Of a stretch of DNA of 64,000 bases, positions 12,000-22,855 are shown piece after piece. The notes beneath the pieces were generated by a model that saw only the letters and a program-made list of their open reading frames with translations, did not search any database and was not told where the DNA came from. The stretch comes from Dryocosmus kuriphilus (lineage: Eukaryota > Arthropoda > Insecta > Hymenoptera > Cynipidae), in the NCBI GenBank assembly GCA_038277395.1, contig CM076189.1, forward strand, positions 85,735,421-85,799,420. Reading direction: 5' to 3'. The position numbers and the translations under genes were made by a program. The first letter of the stretch is position 1. Every line of letters begins with the position of its first letter.

Positions 12000-14900
12000 T
12001 TTCATCAAGGCCACCTGTTGGAATATAGCGGGGTTAAAAGGGAACAAAATAAAAAGGGTTTGGAATGAGGTTAAAAAATTTGAAGTTATCATATTGCTAG
12101 AAACCTGGGTAGTTAAAAAAATAAGCAGGAGGCCTTGATGAACCAACTGAGTAGAATAGGCGGCGAATACAGGTGGGAACATAGGGAAGCAATAAAAAAG
12201 AACAAAAAAGGGAGAGGGAAAGGGGGAATATTGGTAGGCGTCAAGAGAAATTTGGGGGAAGGAGTTAGGATCGAGACTTGGGCGAATGGCGCAATTGTCG
12301 CAGGGATAAGATTATTCAACGGCAAAAAGTGTAGAATAGTTGCGAGCTACAATAATGTAGGAATCGAAAAGATCCTCAGTGAAATTAAAGAGAAAGTAGA
12401 CAATGGAAGAGAAATAGGAGAAGAGATCCTAATTGTTGGTGATCTAAATGCGAGAGTGGGGGACAGACAAGCGGGGGATGAAGACGAAAAGTTCCTGAGA
12501 AAATCTCGAGACAAAAAAGTAAACCAAGAGGGAAGGAGGCTGATAGATTTCTGTGATTCTGAAGGCCTAATCATAGCAAATGGAGCTTTTAAAGGAGATT
12601 GGGATGGGGCCGCGACTTACGTGGGGGACCAGGGTGAGGGGGGTGGTTCGGTAATTGATCTAGTCTTACACGAGGGGAAAGATGATGTCCTGAGTAAAGT
12701 CCACATTTGGCCCACGATTGACTCCGACCACCTGGGAGTGGGACTTTCAATTAAGGGGCCCAGGGGAAAAGGAGGGAAAACTTCAGGCGGGAGCAAGCCA
12801 GTGAGAGGTGGAACCCGTTCGGAACGCGGGAGGACAGAAACCAGGGAAAAGCTGGTGTGGGACAGGGATAAAACAATAGCTTACGAAGGAATGATGGCGG
12901 AAAAGTGGGGGGAGTAGAAGAGGTGGTGGACATAGACTTAAGATGGAGAAAATTGAGAGAAACCATCAAAGAAGTAGCCAGGGAGTTAGGAATGACAAAA
13001 AAAGTGGGAGGCTCACAGTCAAATGAGTACGACTGGGTGGGGGAAGAACACAAGATCCAGAGGCATAAGACATTCAACTTACTAAAAATTTTTCTGAAAA
13101 ACGGGGGAGATGATAAGAAAATAGAGTTTAAAAGAGAAAGGACGAAAATGAAAAACATAAGGAAAGATAAATTAAGAGAAATAAAGGAGGAAAAAAGAAA
13201 GAAAATTAGGGAGAGTAGGGATAAGGGGGAATTCTGGAAAGGTATAAATGCATGTAGAAGCAAACGGGAAAGGAAGGGGATGAATATTCCAAGGGAGGAC
13301 TGGCTGCAACATATGGAAAACCTATTGGGGGGGACCGAAGTAGAAAGAGATGAGGACGGAGAATGGGAAAAAAATGGAAGAGTGGGTGGAGATAGACGCA
13401 CTGGATAAGGACATCGAATATAGAGAATTTCTAGCGGCAGTTAAAAAGCTTAAAAACGGGAAAGCACCTGGGGAGGATGGTTTGGGTGGTGAGTTCATCA
13501 AAAATCTTCCGGATATTTGGAAAAAAGAGTTCTGGGTAATAATTCAAAAAGGCTGGGAAAATGGGACGCTGAGGGAAGGCTGGAATGTTGCACGAATTTT
13601 TCCTATCCACAAGGGAGGGGGACGAAAACGATGTCAAAAATTATAGGGGAATAGCTCTGCTAGATTTGGGTTACAAAATTTTAGCGGGAATAATGACTGA
13701 CAGGCTCAATAGTTGGTTAGAGGAGGGAGGCAAACTAAGGGAGAGTCAGGGGGGTTTCAGAAGAAGGAGAGGGACCAGGGAGCATATTTTTATTTTAAAT
13801 TCATTAGTGGGCAATAGAACTAAAAACAAGGGAGACAAGCTGTATGCAGCCTTCATTGACCTGAAGGCAGCCTTTGACACAGTAGACAGAGATCTACTAT
13901 TGGAGAAATTGTGGAAAAAAGGAATTAGAGGGAGGTTTTATGACATGGTAAAGAGAATATATAAGAATACAGAGAATGAGATAATTACTGGGGAGGGAAT
14001 CACGGGCAGGTTCGCAACAGGGAGGGGGGTAAGACAGGGTTGTCCTCTCAGCCCAGCTCTTTTCAACATATTCATTGACGATATTGATGAGGAATGGGAA
14101 GCCAAGGGCGAGGGGGGGACGGCAATAGGAAATCCGAAAGTATACTGCTTAAAATACGCCGATGACATAGTTATCGTTGCCAATGATGGAGGAGAACTAG
14201 GAAGTATGCTCAGGACAGGTGAAAGATACTTTAATAACAACAAACTAGAGATTAACGTAGATAAAACGAAAATAATCATATTCAGGGGGGGAGGTCGGAG
14301 AAAAAACAGGGAGAAGTGGATGGCCTACGGCAAAGAAATTGAGGTAGTCAACAGCTTTAAATACTTGGGATTCTGGTTCTCCTCGAGAAACACTTACGGA
14401 AATCACATTAGAAAAATGACAGGGAAGGGGATTCAAGCAACAAACGCGACATGGGGGATAATGATGAGAGCAGAGCTGAGGTCCTTGAAAGGTAGACTTT
14501 ATGTTTTAAATACACTAGGGAAATCGGGGGCAACCTATGGAGTGGAAATTTGGGGGCTAACGAGAAGGGATGAAATGGAAAGAGTGCAGGGAAAGATAAT
14601 CAAAATGGGGATGGGAGTCATCAGAAATACACCTGACTACTTATGGAGGGAAGAAAGCGGGAAGGAAAGCCTATATTTTGAGACAAAACGCAGGGCTCTC
14701 GACTTTTGTTGTAGGATTTGCAATCTGGAGGAAGATAGATTAGTTAAGGCCTGTCTGAAGGAAGAACTAAGAGCGATTAGAAACAGAAATCCGTCCAATT
14801 GGGGGAGGGAGTTATTAGCAACGTTAGAAGAGGAAGGGGACGCAGAACTGTTAGACCTTATAGGGAATGAAATCCTAGAAAGTGAAACTTTCGAGGAAAA

Positions 14901-15337
14901 ATTGGAGAAGCATTTAAAGAAGGGAAAGGATAGAGAAAAAAGCATAGATATGGATAGAATCCAGAAATCCAGTTTCAATCCGGGATATAAGCTAATTAAT
15001 AGGGAGGCGGGAGATTATAGCTACTGGGAAGACGAGAATAAACCCTGGGGGGGACAAAGTCATATGGGCAAGAATGCGCTGTGGTAACATCGGAAAGGCG
15101 GGAAATAAAGGTTACCCAGTAGTAAAATGCAGGCTATGCGGGGCGCTACAAGAGAACTTAGAACATATTTTAAACTGCGAGGCAGCAAAAGCAGCTCTAA
15201 GTGATCATTGGGAAAAGTGGAAGGAGCGTGGGTGCGAGGAGTCAATCTGGACAATCTTGGGGGGGGAACCAGTTTCAGAACTCTGTAAATATGTGAGGGA
15301 GTGGGAGAAACTGATTAAGGTAAGGGAAGAGGGATAA
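12000..15337 (+). pseudogene. LINE A ORF2: endonuclease, reverse transcriptase, zinc knuckle (broken)
   Basis: Retrotransposition enzyme, in order: apurinic-type endonuclease opening with CWNIAGLKGNK (12010), the catalytic glutamate in ILLETW, GDLNARVGD (about 12440) and IDSDHLG (about 12720); a long Lys/Glu linker (12905-13400); RT with NGKAPGEDGLGGEF (13450), KNYRGIALLDLGYKIL (13640), motif A FIDLKAAFDTVD (13855), RQGCPLSPALFNIF (14030) and YADDIVIVA (14155); and a C-terminal knuckle CRLC..H..C (about 15130). All catalytic residues of both domains look intact. Frame breaks lie near 12125, 12910, 13400, 13625 and 15070, several of them at purine runs. This is the longest readable coding block in the window, with 500 open codons. 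Confidence 0.85.
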
Positions 15338-15349
15338 CAGAATGACAAA

Positions 15350-15365
15350 GGGGGGGGGGGGGGGG
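15350..15365 (+). repeat. Run of 16 G just after ORF2
   Basis: An uninterrupted G run lies 12 bases after the ORF2 stop of LINE A. It could fold as a G-quadruplex in RNA or simply reflect a purine-rich simple repeat; runs like this are also prone to sequencing length error. Confidence 0.85.
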
Positions 15366-15599
15366 AGAAACAAATGATCTTGATTGTGATCTCAAGGAGT
15401 ACCCACCTCTAAACTGGTCCGATCGCGTACTGTGTCGGCTCCGCGAATACCCAGTTTAATATCCACTTTGTTGTCGAGTTTAAAGTCTAATTTATTATTC
15501 AAGCCCCTAGAATCTGGCGAAAAAAGGCTTATGGGCTAGGGCAAACGCAGGATAAGAATATCAGCCTCCTTCTCTGCTGGACTGGCAGCAGATGAATAA

Positions 15600-15787
15600 C
15601 TGTTCGATGGACGTCGCATATAATTGGGTGATTTTGCAATTAGCAATATTGTTTGTTCTTTTTTGCCTTTTTAGGTGATACCAATGTGATACCAAAAACT
15701 GTTCGATAGACGTCGCATATAATTGGGTGATTCTGCAATTACTAATATTGTTTGTTCCTCTTTGCCTTTTTTAGGTGATACCAATGT
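15600..15787 (+). repeat. Two tandem 99-bp repeats in LINE A 3' UTR
   Basis: Two adjacent copies start at TGTTCGATGGACGTCGCATA (15601) and TGTTCGATAGACGTCGCATA (15700). Each ends with GGTGATACCAATGT and they differ at only a few bases. 3' UTR repeats in LINEs can be RT recognition sites, but nothing here proves that. Confidence 0.85.
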
Positions 15788-16326
15788 ATTATTAGAAACA
15801 TAAGAAAGATGCGACACTGTCATAGCAGTGTTAAGGGGACTGAAACTCTATTTACACTATCATACTATTAGTTACAACATTGTTAGCACAATATTCTATT
15901 GATACTCACACATATAGTCTATTAGTATTAAGTGGGGAACGGGAAAAGGGGAAACAAAATGTAAAAGTCTGAAAAGATATACATGTAGAATGAATAAATA
16001 AATTATTAATCATTGCTAAATATATAATTATCATTATTTATTAACTTTCTCCTTAATTCAATGATTTTTTAGCTACTTATCTAGTTTTAATTAAGTTTCA
16101 ATTTATTTAATAACACTTACTGGTCGTGTAATTAAAAAATTGTTGAGGAATACTTAAATGATATTTTAATTCTAATCTAATTTATACTAATGACTTTCTA
16201 AACAAATAAAGAAGAAAAGAAATAAATTTTTAATTAATATTTTTATTAAAAGTGTCATTCGATATATTTATCATTGTCAAAATTAATAAAAAAGAATACA
16301 AATTTTGGGAAAAACAAGTTCTAATT

Positions 16327-17035
16327 TCACTTCTCTTCTTCTTCTTCTTCTTCTTCATCGTCGTCGTCATCGTCCCGCTGCTGCAGAATTTCATGTCCCT
16401 CTTCATTATCGTCTTCAACGACATTTGTTTCCAAGTCCTTTATGATTTCTGGGTCAAAGGTTCTATCATCATTAATATCGGTCTGATATGATACAGCATT
16501 GAGACAAGCTTGTCCATTACACTGTCCGCAAACTAAAGAGCACCGTAACCCCGCTTTCCTGCATCCACATCTTGAGCCACAGCCACTCTTGCAGTTACAG
16601 AAAATTGTATTGAGTAATTCATCTGGAGCAGGTGGTAACATTGTCATGATAGGTTCCAGGACTTCGTTACGCATTGTCCAAACCCACTCCTGGGGTTCTA
16701 AATCATGCCCTAACCAAGTTTGAATTTGATAATAAGCGCGATTTAAATGTTGGTGAGCTGCTCCACTCGTTGGTGGAATATTTGATAACTGCACAGGCTT
16801 ATTCGACTTTGTTGACTTGACGTATATTGCATAACGGAGATGATCGATACTATCCACAGATTTTGGAACACTATAAACAGCTAATAAGGTTTGGATTCCA
16901 CTCTCAAATAATCTCTGAACCGGACAGTTTTCTTCTTCAAATGCTGCAGCAAGTTCATCCAGATTACAGTAAGAGATTAGGAGTGTTATTGAATTGATAA
17001 ATTTTATAATTCTTAGAAAGAACGATTGGTTTTGA
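16327..17035 (-). CDS. Cysteine-rich (CXC-like) C-terminal fragment in the TIR element
   Basis: An open minus-strand frame runs from the inner edge of the right inverted repeat down to a stop at 16327. The N-terminal part includes CNLDELAAAFEEEN and LLAVYSVPKS, then NIPPTSGAAHQHLNRAYYQI and LPPAPDELLNTIF. A cysteine array CNCKSGCGSRCGCRKAG..CGQCNGQACLN follows (around 16500-16610), and a tail of Asp/Glu is encoded by a CTT/CGT repeat. I recall a widespread insect and cnidarian repeat-encoded protein family with exactly this order (proline-proline-threonine-serine, then LPPAP, then a CXC-like cluster) but not its accepted name. The start is missing, and an upstream part is expected from the family. 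It probably binds DNA or zinc. Whether it is transcribed is unknown. Confidence 0.6.
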
Positions 17036-17038
17036 TGA

Positions 17039-17439
17039 AAAAGTTAATAAATAATGATAATTATATATTTAGCAATGATTTATAACCTTAATAATACGAG
17101 TTTTTCATCGGGACTAACACTGCGCGCTCTGCGACCTCTATCTCGAAAACAATTCAAGGTATGAAAAAATATTAAATACAAAAGTTGTAGAGAATATAAT
17201 TCTCTACAATGTTGGTAATAAATATAATTAGCGTAAAATCCATAGAAACCGAGATATTTGCAAAAAAAACAGAAAAAATCGATTTTTGTGACCATTCACC
17301 CCTGACTTTAAAACTTGCGGCCATCCAATTATATGTGAATTTTTAGAGAAGTTTTAGGATGCCAAAATACAAGTTTTTACGCGGTAATATACTTGGTATC
17401 TCGATTTTCCGAAGTGAACCCCTTACAATGACTGGACTA
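17039..17439 (-). repeat. Right long inverted repeat of the TIR element
   Basis: Complement of 9831-10229 plus 16017-16053. It ends at 17439 with the perfect 12-base terminus, followed by GAT. Confidence 0.85.
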
Positions 17440-17572
17440 GATTATTATTTAAACTGGATAGAGGATGCGCAGGATAGAGATGCGTGGTGGTTCTGTGTAG
17501 CTCAGTCAATGAACTTCCAAGTTCGCAAAGCTACACTATAATAATAATGATAATAATAATTGTTATTATTAT
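17440..17572 (+). mobile_element. RTE copy 2, severed 3' end
   Basis: The frame resumes as YYLNWIEDAQDRDAWWFCVAQ, the C-terminal signature of RTE-type proteins (compare 'AQDR.RW'). It stops at 17539 and runs into a (TAA)n/(TAATGA) tail. It joins in phase with ..DDLKELWHD at 9830 once the TIR element is removed. A second copy of this same tail lies at 29133-29205. Confidence 0.8.
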
Positions 17573-17602
17573 CATTATATTGTGTGGCTGCCTACGGAAA
17601 TT

Positions 17603-17638
<36 letters not shown>

Positions 17639-17743
17639 AATTCCTTCAATAAAAAAATGAAAAAGTCAGGAAAAATCATTGGAATGGACTTGAAATTCAA
17701 GCTGGAATATATATATATATATATATATATGGGATGTTCCACG
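17573..17743. repeat. (TA)n runs and AT-rich repeat unit
   Basis: (TA)n at 17603-17640 and 17708-17730 bracket one copy of the TTGGAATGGACTTGAAA repeat. The fold-back element begins directly afterwards. Confidence 0.7.
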
Positions 17744-18470
17744 TCAACCGGATCAGTGCTATGCCGAAAATTTGGGGTAAATAAAAAAATCCGCCAATAG
17801 CTCATTTCAAAGCTTAGGGCGTCTACTTTCAAATGCTGAGTGCGCCTTTGCAAAATCCAATATGGCGACTACAATATGGCGACTGAGATTTCTCCCTTTC
17901 TGTGAAAAAATAATAATTTAAGAGGCAGCTAAATTGAAATTTAGTACATATTTGAAGAGCTATATACGCTTTTCGACGTATCTTGACCTCCTAAATACGA
18001 ATCCGGTGTTATAAATTTAGCTATAACATCACATATTCTTCCTAACGTCAAAAAGGAACAAAAAAGTAGTTTTTCTCATAAAAGGTTAGACCAATTTTGA
18101 TGAGGAAAAAATATGTTACCTGACTGGGTAAAAAGATTTCTAAAAAAATTTTTAAAAATTTTTGGACGAAAATAACCGGTCTTAAAAAATGTTGTAATTT
18201 TTGAAAAAATTTTTTTGAAGTTATGTTAAACAGTGACACCCACCATTTTTTTCATAAATATTTCTTTAGATGTCTTCTTCAACATATACTCGTGTCAAAT
18301 TTTTGGAAGAGGTACAACAGAGTGGAAAAAAATAAAAATCGTACTCGGGACACTGTGCAACTGTGGCTATTTTTAAGAAACAACCCTTCTTCATCTTTTT
18401 TCATCAGCAACGTTGTTGGAAAATCTAGAACTTATAAAGTTTATATGTAATTTTAAACAATACATTTTTC

Positions 18471-18872
18471 CTCGTCTCTCACAATACGGGGTACATTTGA
18501 TCGAGATTCCCCTCGCCTTTCACAATAAAAGGTGCTTTTTTACTTTCAGTCCCCTCGTCTCCCACGATACGAGGTGCTTTTTGACTGTGAGTCCCCTAGC
18601 CTCTCACAATACAGGGCTCTCTGTGACTGTGAGTCCCCTCGCCTCTCGCAATACGGGGTGCTTTTTGAATGTGAGTCCACTCGCCTCTCACAATACGGGG
18701 TGTTTTTTGTCTGTGAGTCCCCTCGCCTCTCACAAATACGGGGTGCTTTTTGACAGTGAGTCTCCTTGCCTCTCACAATTTGGGGTGCTTTTTTATTGTG
18801 AGTCCCCTCGCCTCTCACAATTCGGGGTGCTTTTTTTTGTGAGTCCACTCGCCTCTCACAATTCGGGGTGCT
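18471..18872 (+). repeat. 42-bp tandem array in left fold-back arm
   Basis: About ten units of 41-45 bases on the pattern CCCCTCGCCTCTCACAATA, then CGGGGTGCTTTTTGACTGTGAG. Because 42 is a multiple of three, all frames stay open and give repeating 14-residue peptides (SPLASHNTGCFLTV and shifted versions). The peptide is a by-product of the period, not evidence of a gene. There are no spacers, so this is not a CRISPR. Confidence 0.9.
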
Positions 18873-19138
18873 AGGCCCTTTAGTGCACGTGTCTTATTAG
18901 GGTCACTGATCATGAATCTGAGGCCAGGATTTAAAAGCTCTAGGTGAACCAAAGAAGGAGGCACTTTCTTGGCTTAACTCCTTAATCAATATATTCCCTT
19001 CACTCCTTCGTTTCTAAATATGCGCTGAAGCTGCTATAGAAAAAGGTGCCTCCTTCGTTGTTCCACCTAGAACTTTTAAATCTGACCTCAGGTTCATGAT
19101 CTGTGACCCTAATAAACCCCGTGCACTAAAGAGCCTTG

Positions 19139-19538
19139 CACCCCGAATTGTGAGAGGCGAGTGGACTCACAAAAAAAGCACGCCGAATTGTGAGAGGCGA
19201 GGGGACTAACAATAAAAAAGCACCCCAAATTGTGAGAGGCAAGGGGACTCACAGTCAAAAAGCACCCCGTATTGTGAGAAGCGAGGGCCCTCACAGTCAA
19301 AAAGCACCCCGTATTATGAGAGGCGAGGGGACTCACAGTCAAAAAGCACCATGTATTGTGGGAGGCGAGGGGATTCACAATAAAAAAGCACCCTGAATTG
19401 TGAGAGGCAAGGGGACTTACAGTCAAAAAGCACCCCGTATTTGTGAGAGGTGAGGGGACTCAAAGTAAAAAAGCACCTTCTATTGTGAGAGGCGAGGGGA
19501 ATCTCGATCAAAAAGTACCCCGTATTGTGAGAGACGGT
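19139..19538 (-). repeat. 42-bp tandem array in right fold-back arm
   Basis: Inverted counterpart of 18471-18872, again with about ten units. Individual unit variants keep the same order as in the left arm (for example the unit reading ACAAATACGG at 18735 and its complement at 19437). The whole arm was therefore duplicated as a block, rather than each array expanding independently. Confidence 0.9.
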
Positions 19539-20525
19539 GAAAAATGTATTGTGTATAATCACATATAAACTTTATAAGTTCTTGACTTTCCAACAACGTT
19601 GCTGATGAAAAAAGGATGAAGAAGGGTTGTTTCTAAAAAAATAGCCAGCCAGTACAGTATACCATAAAGGTACACAGTTGCACAGTGTCCCGAGTACGAT
19701 TTTTATTTTTTTCCACTCTGTTGCACCACTTCAAAGAATTTGAAACAAATATATGTTGAAGAAGACATCTAAAGAAATATTTATGTAAAAAATGGTGGGT
19801 GTCACTATTTAACATAACTTCGAAAAAATTTTTTCAAAAATTCAAAAATTTTTTAAGACCGGTTATTTTCGTCCAAAATTTTTTTCAAATTTTGTTAGAA
19901 ATGTTTTTATCCAGTCAGATAACATATTTTTTTCTCATCAAAATCGGTCGAACCATTTATGAGAAAAAAAACTACTTTTTTATTCTTTTTTGAGATTAGG
20001 AAGAATAAGTGATGTTACAGCCAAATTCTAACACCGGATTCGTGTTTAGGAGATCAAAATACGTCGAAAAGCCTATATAGAACTTCAAATATGTACCAAA
20101 TTTCAATTTAGCTGCCTCTTAAAATATTTTTTCACCGAAAGGGAGAGCTCTCACGTGCCGTATTGGAGACGCCATATTGGATTTTGCAAAAATGCACTCA
20201 GCGTTTGAAAGTAGACGCTCTAAGCTTTGAAGTGAGCTATTGGTGCATTTTTTTATTTACCCCAAATTTTGGGCATAGCACTGATCCGGTTGAAAAGAAA
20301 TCACACTTTGAAGCAAACAAATAGATTTTTAATCATAAATTATTATATTTTCAAAAGACGAATTTTTAATAGACTAGTTCTATTTCCACGCAAAAAATAT
20401 GAATTCAAAATAAGGTGGATTCTTAGCCAAATAGTTGAATTTCCAAGCAAGAAACACGACTTTTAAACCAGATATAATTTGATAGGAAGCAGTGTGACGA
20501 CACACGTACAAAGATCGTGACGTGT

Positions 20526-21145
20526 GGTGTAATTCTTTCAAAGTGTAACACAAATTTGAATGGAATTTATGTAGGTTCCCTAAAAAAATTGGGCATATAG
20601 TATATTTATCATAAAAAAGGGCGGAGGGTAAGACACTTGAAGTGAAATTATAATAATATATTGTGGCATATACATATACGGATTTAACGCAACACGTCTG
20701 CATTTAAAAATTCGTTTTTATAAAAAATGATAAAAGATAATTGTCAAGGATTTATTTTATATGAATTAATAAAAATATTGTTGTTAAGCACATAATTGCG
20801 CAAAAAGAGGAAACACATGCAACAAAAGTAATCTATGTTTCAACTGTTTCAAGATGGAACACAAATTTGAATAAAATGTAAGTAATTTTCTACAAAAATT
20901 GGAGAAATAAAATATTTTTCATGAAAAGGGAGGAAGAGAAAGACATATGAAGGAAATTTTTTGTAACATATGTTGGCATACGCGTATAGGGATTTAACGC
21001 AACATTTCTGGATTTAAACACTTTTTTTTATAAAAATTGATAAAATATAATTCCCAATGAATTATTTCATATCAATTAATAAAACTAATTTTTCTTTAAG
21101 CACATAATTGCGCACTAAGACGAAACACGCATAATGATAGTAACA
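20526..21145 (+). repeat. Tandem duplication of about 308 bp
   Basis: Two diverged head-to-tail copies. Shared landmarks are AACACAAATTTGAAT (20548 and 20859), GGATTTAACGCAACA (20679 and 20990) and TAAGCACATAATTGCGCA (20785 and 21096). The period of about 311 is constant across the three landmarks. No coding content is seen. Confidence 0.8.
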
Positions 21146-22295
21146 TGTCCGAAGAACCAACTTTTGAATACAGTCAAGACCTGGATATAAGCTATTTCAA
21201 GATATGTATGATTGAGTTGTCATTCTAGAAAATTCTACTTACCAACCGAATCAAGGGTTGACGGAAAAATGAAAAACAGAACGCAAATAAAAACTTTCAT
21301 TCTGACAGATAGAAGATGCCAGTTTGTAAAGGATTTCTTGAGCTTCAACCACTTCTATATATACTAGCCGCCATCGAGTTATTTGAAAAAATGATTTTCT
21401 ATAGTACAGGCGCGGCGATCGACTTGAGAGAATAAAGAGTTGCGTAAAGATTATCTTTCCTACTATAAAATGAGCACACTTTATTTACTTTCCTTGAAAT
21501 CTAAACGTACAATCTAAATTCCCCAGAAATTTCTGAGGCCGCGGTTCTTGTTCTGACAAGGACAAAGATTTAGGTGAAAACAGAAAGAATTAGCTCTATT
21601 TTTAATTTATTGGATTTTAAGAAGTCGCACTCGCCTTAGAATACTTTTCTAGATATCCACTATTTTTGTTTACTCTTTGTTAATAACTATAGAAAACAAA
21701 ATTTCTCGTTTTATTTAGAGCCAATTTTTAAACGACTCCTTTCGTTTCAAAAAACCCACCATTTCCCCCTTTTTCCTCCTTTTTCTCGTCTTTTACTTAA
21801 ACGCGGACTAAATTGATGAAACCCCATAAAAAAACCAACTATTTTTTGTTTATACAAAATCTTCCTAGGTTGAAAATGCAACTATTTTGTTGAAAATTGA
21901 ACTGTCCTTAGCTAAAAATAATATCTTCTCGTTCAAATGTCAATTACTACAGGGTTAGTCGGCAATTCCCTTTTCTTGGTTGAAAATTTTTTGCTGTTAA
22001 AAATGCGACTCCTATTTATTGAAAAATGATTATTTTATTTGAAATTGTAATTTTTTAATGAAAAAATCAAATATCTTTGTTACAATTAATTTTCCCTTTT
22101 GTTGAAAATTCAACAATTTTTAGTTCGAAATTAATCTTTTTTTTTTGAAAATTGGGCTGTAACAGTTTCATGATTTTTCCTTATTTTGTTTGAAAATTTA
22201 ACTCTTAAATTCTTGGTTGCGGAGTCGTATTTTTTAATTGAAAATATAATTGTTTTTTTTTGTAAATTCAACGATTTTTTTAAAATTCAGCCTCG
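21146..22295. other. AT-rich stretch, nothing recognised
   Basis: No frame, RNA or repeat boundary stands out. The second half (21840-22290) is dominated by 'TTGAAAATTCAACTATTT'-like phrases, the same degenerate background found elsewhere in the window. Confidence 0.4.
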
Positions 22296-22777
22296 CGCTA
22301 AAAAGTAAATGCTGCTGATCAGAATTTAAATTCGGATGATCAGAATCTGTGATTCTGCATTCTGCCTTCGGGGCAAAATATTCTGTTCATCCGAATCACG
22401 CGATACTGATCTAAGCTAATGTCAGATTCTAATAATCAGAAAAATACATTCTGTTCTTCACTAGCTGTGAAACTCGAATTAAGATATTTAAATGCTTCTG
22501 ATCAGCCCGGAGATTCTGATAAACAGAAGCTTTCTAGATTGAACGCGCAACTAGCGATTCTGATCATCAGAATTTGAGATCCTGATGGAAGCTTGACGAG
22601 TTTAACGTTTTGCTCTCACTGCGCGCAATCAGCTGTTACGTCGCAATATTTCTCATTAATTCATATATTGTCAATTGAATTTTGAAAAACCACAAAAAAA
22701 TAAAAAAGGAAACTTTTTTTTGGTAATTAAGACAACCTTTTTATTATGAAAAACGGGTTCTCACGTGATTTTCGAAG

Positions 22778-22855
22778 TTCTCTTTGACGACGGGGAGAAT
22801 CGAACTCGCTTACCCTAGGTTTGCAAACTAACTTATGCTATATCGCACGCAATTT
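22778..22855 (-). ncRNA. tRNA-like fragment with B box
   Basis: On the minus strand this reads as a degraded tRNA-like sequence with AGTTAGTTTGCAAACC (D-arm to anticodon-like) and GAGTTCGATTCTCC, a good polymerase III B box and T-arm. The acceptor stem does not pair convincingly, so this is more likely a tRNA-derived SINE head or tRNA pseudogene than a working tRNA. Confidence 0.4.

Larger units (their letters stand above)
10230..16002 (+). mobile_element. LINE A: near full-length non-LTR retrotransposon
   Basis: A 5.8-kb non-LTR retrotransposon with 5' leader, ORF1, ORF2 and 3' UTR. It is flanked by a 14-base direct duplication TTATTAATCATTGC (10216-10229 and 16003-16016). The target sequence can be checked against the other inverted arm (17070-17085 reversed), which shows it uninterrupted. 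The 3' end is an AATAAATAA-like tail rather than a long poly(A). ORF2 has endonuclease, RT and a C-terminal CCHC-type knuckle but no visible RNase H. It looks like an R1/Jockey-group LINE of a type common in Hymenoptera; clade assignment is inference. The coding strand is strikingly purine-rich. Confidence 0.85.
9831..17439. mobile_element. TIR DNA element with cysteine-rich ORF, host to LINE A
   Basis: The termini are perfect 12-base inverted repeats, TAGTCCAGTCAT at 9831 and its complement ending at 17439, each next to GAT (9828-9830 and 17440-17442), consistent with a 3-bp target duplication. The inverted arms run for about 400 bases. Without LINE A (10230-16002) the element would be about 1.8 kb with a single ORF of about 235 codons on the minus strand. 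It interrupts an RTE reading frame that rejoins in phase when the element and one GAT are removed. A 3-bp duplication fits several superfamilies (Harbinger, CACTA, Academ among them). No transposase core is present to decide, so it may be a deleted derivative. Confidence 0.8.
17744..20293. mobile_element. Fold-back element: 2.55-kb imperfect palindrome
   Basis: The sequence from 17744 (TCAACCGGATCAGTG) reads again as its complement ending at 20293. The arms can be followed inwards to about 18975 and 19038, leaving a loop of only about 60 bases. Matching landmarks include the CCAATATGGCG block, the ACTCGGGACACTGTGCAAC block and the GGTGCCTCC block. Each arm contains about ten 42-base tandem repeats. 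Arms with internal tandem repeats and a short loop are the architecture of Foldback-type elements. No transposase is present, so any movement would depend on another element. Confidence 0.8.

Noticed and set aside
12751..13401. 216-codon minus-strand ORF rich in Ser, Pro and Phe
   Set aside because: It is the shadow of the purine-rich LINE A ORF2; the plus strand carries endonuclease and RT motifs.
18413..18874. Repetitive SPLASHNTGCFL-type ORFs (also on the other strand and in 19109-19426)
   Set aside because: They are produced by a 42-base tandem repeat, a multiple of three that keeps every frame open; both strands and several frames give equally long ORFs.
18471..19538. Possible CRISPR array
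   Set aside because: Units are contiguous with no unique spacers, lie in inverted fold-back arms, and the genome is eukaryotic.
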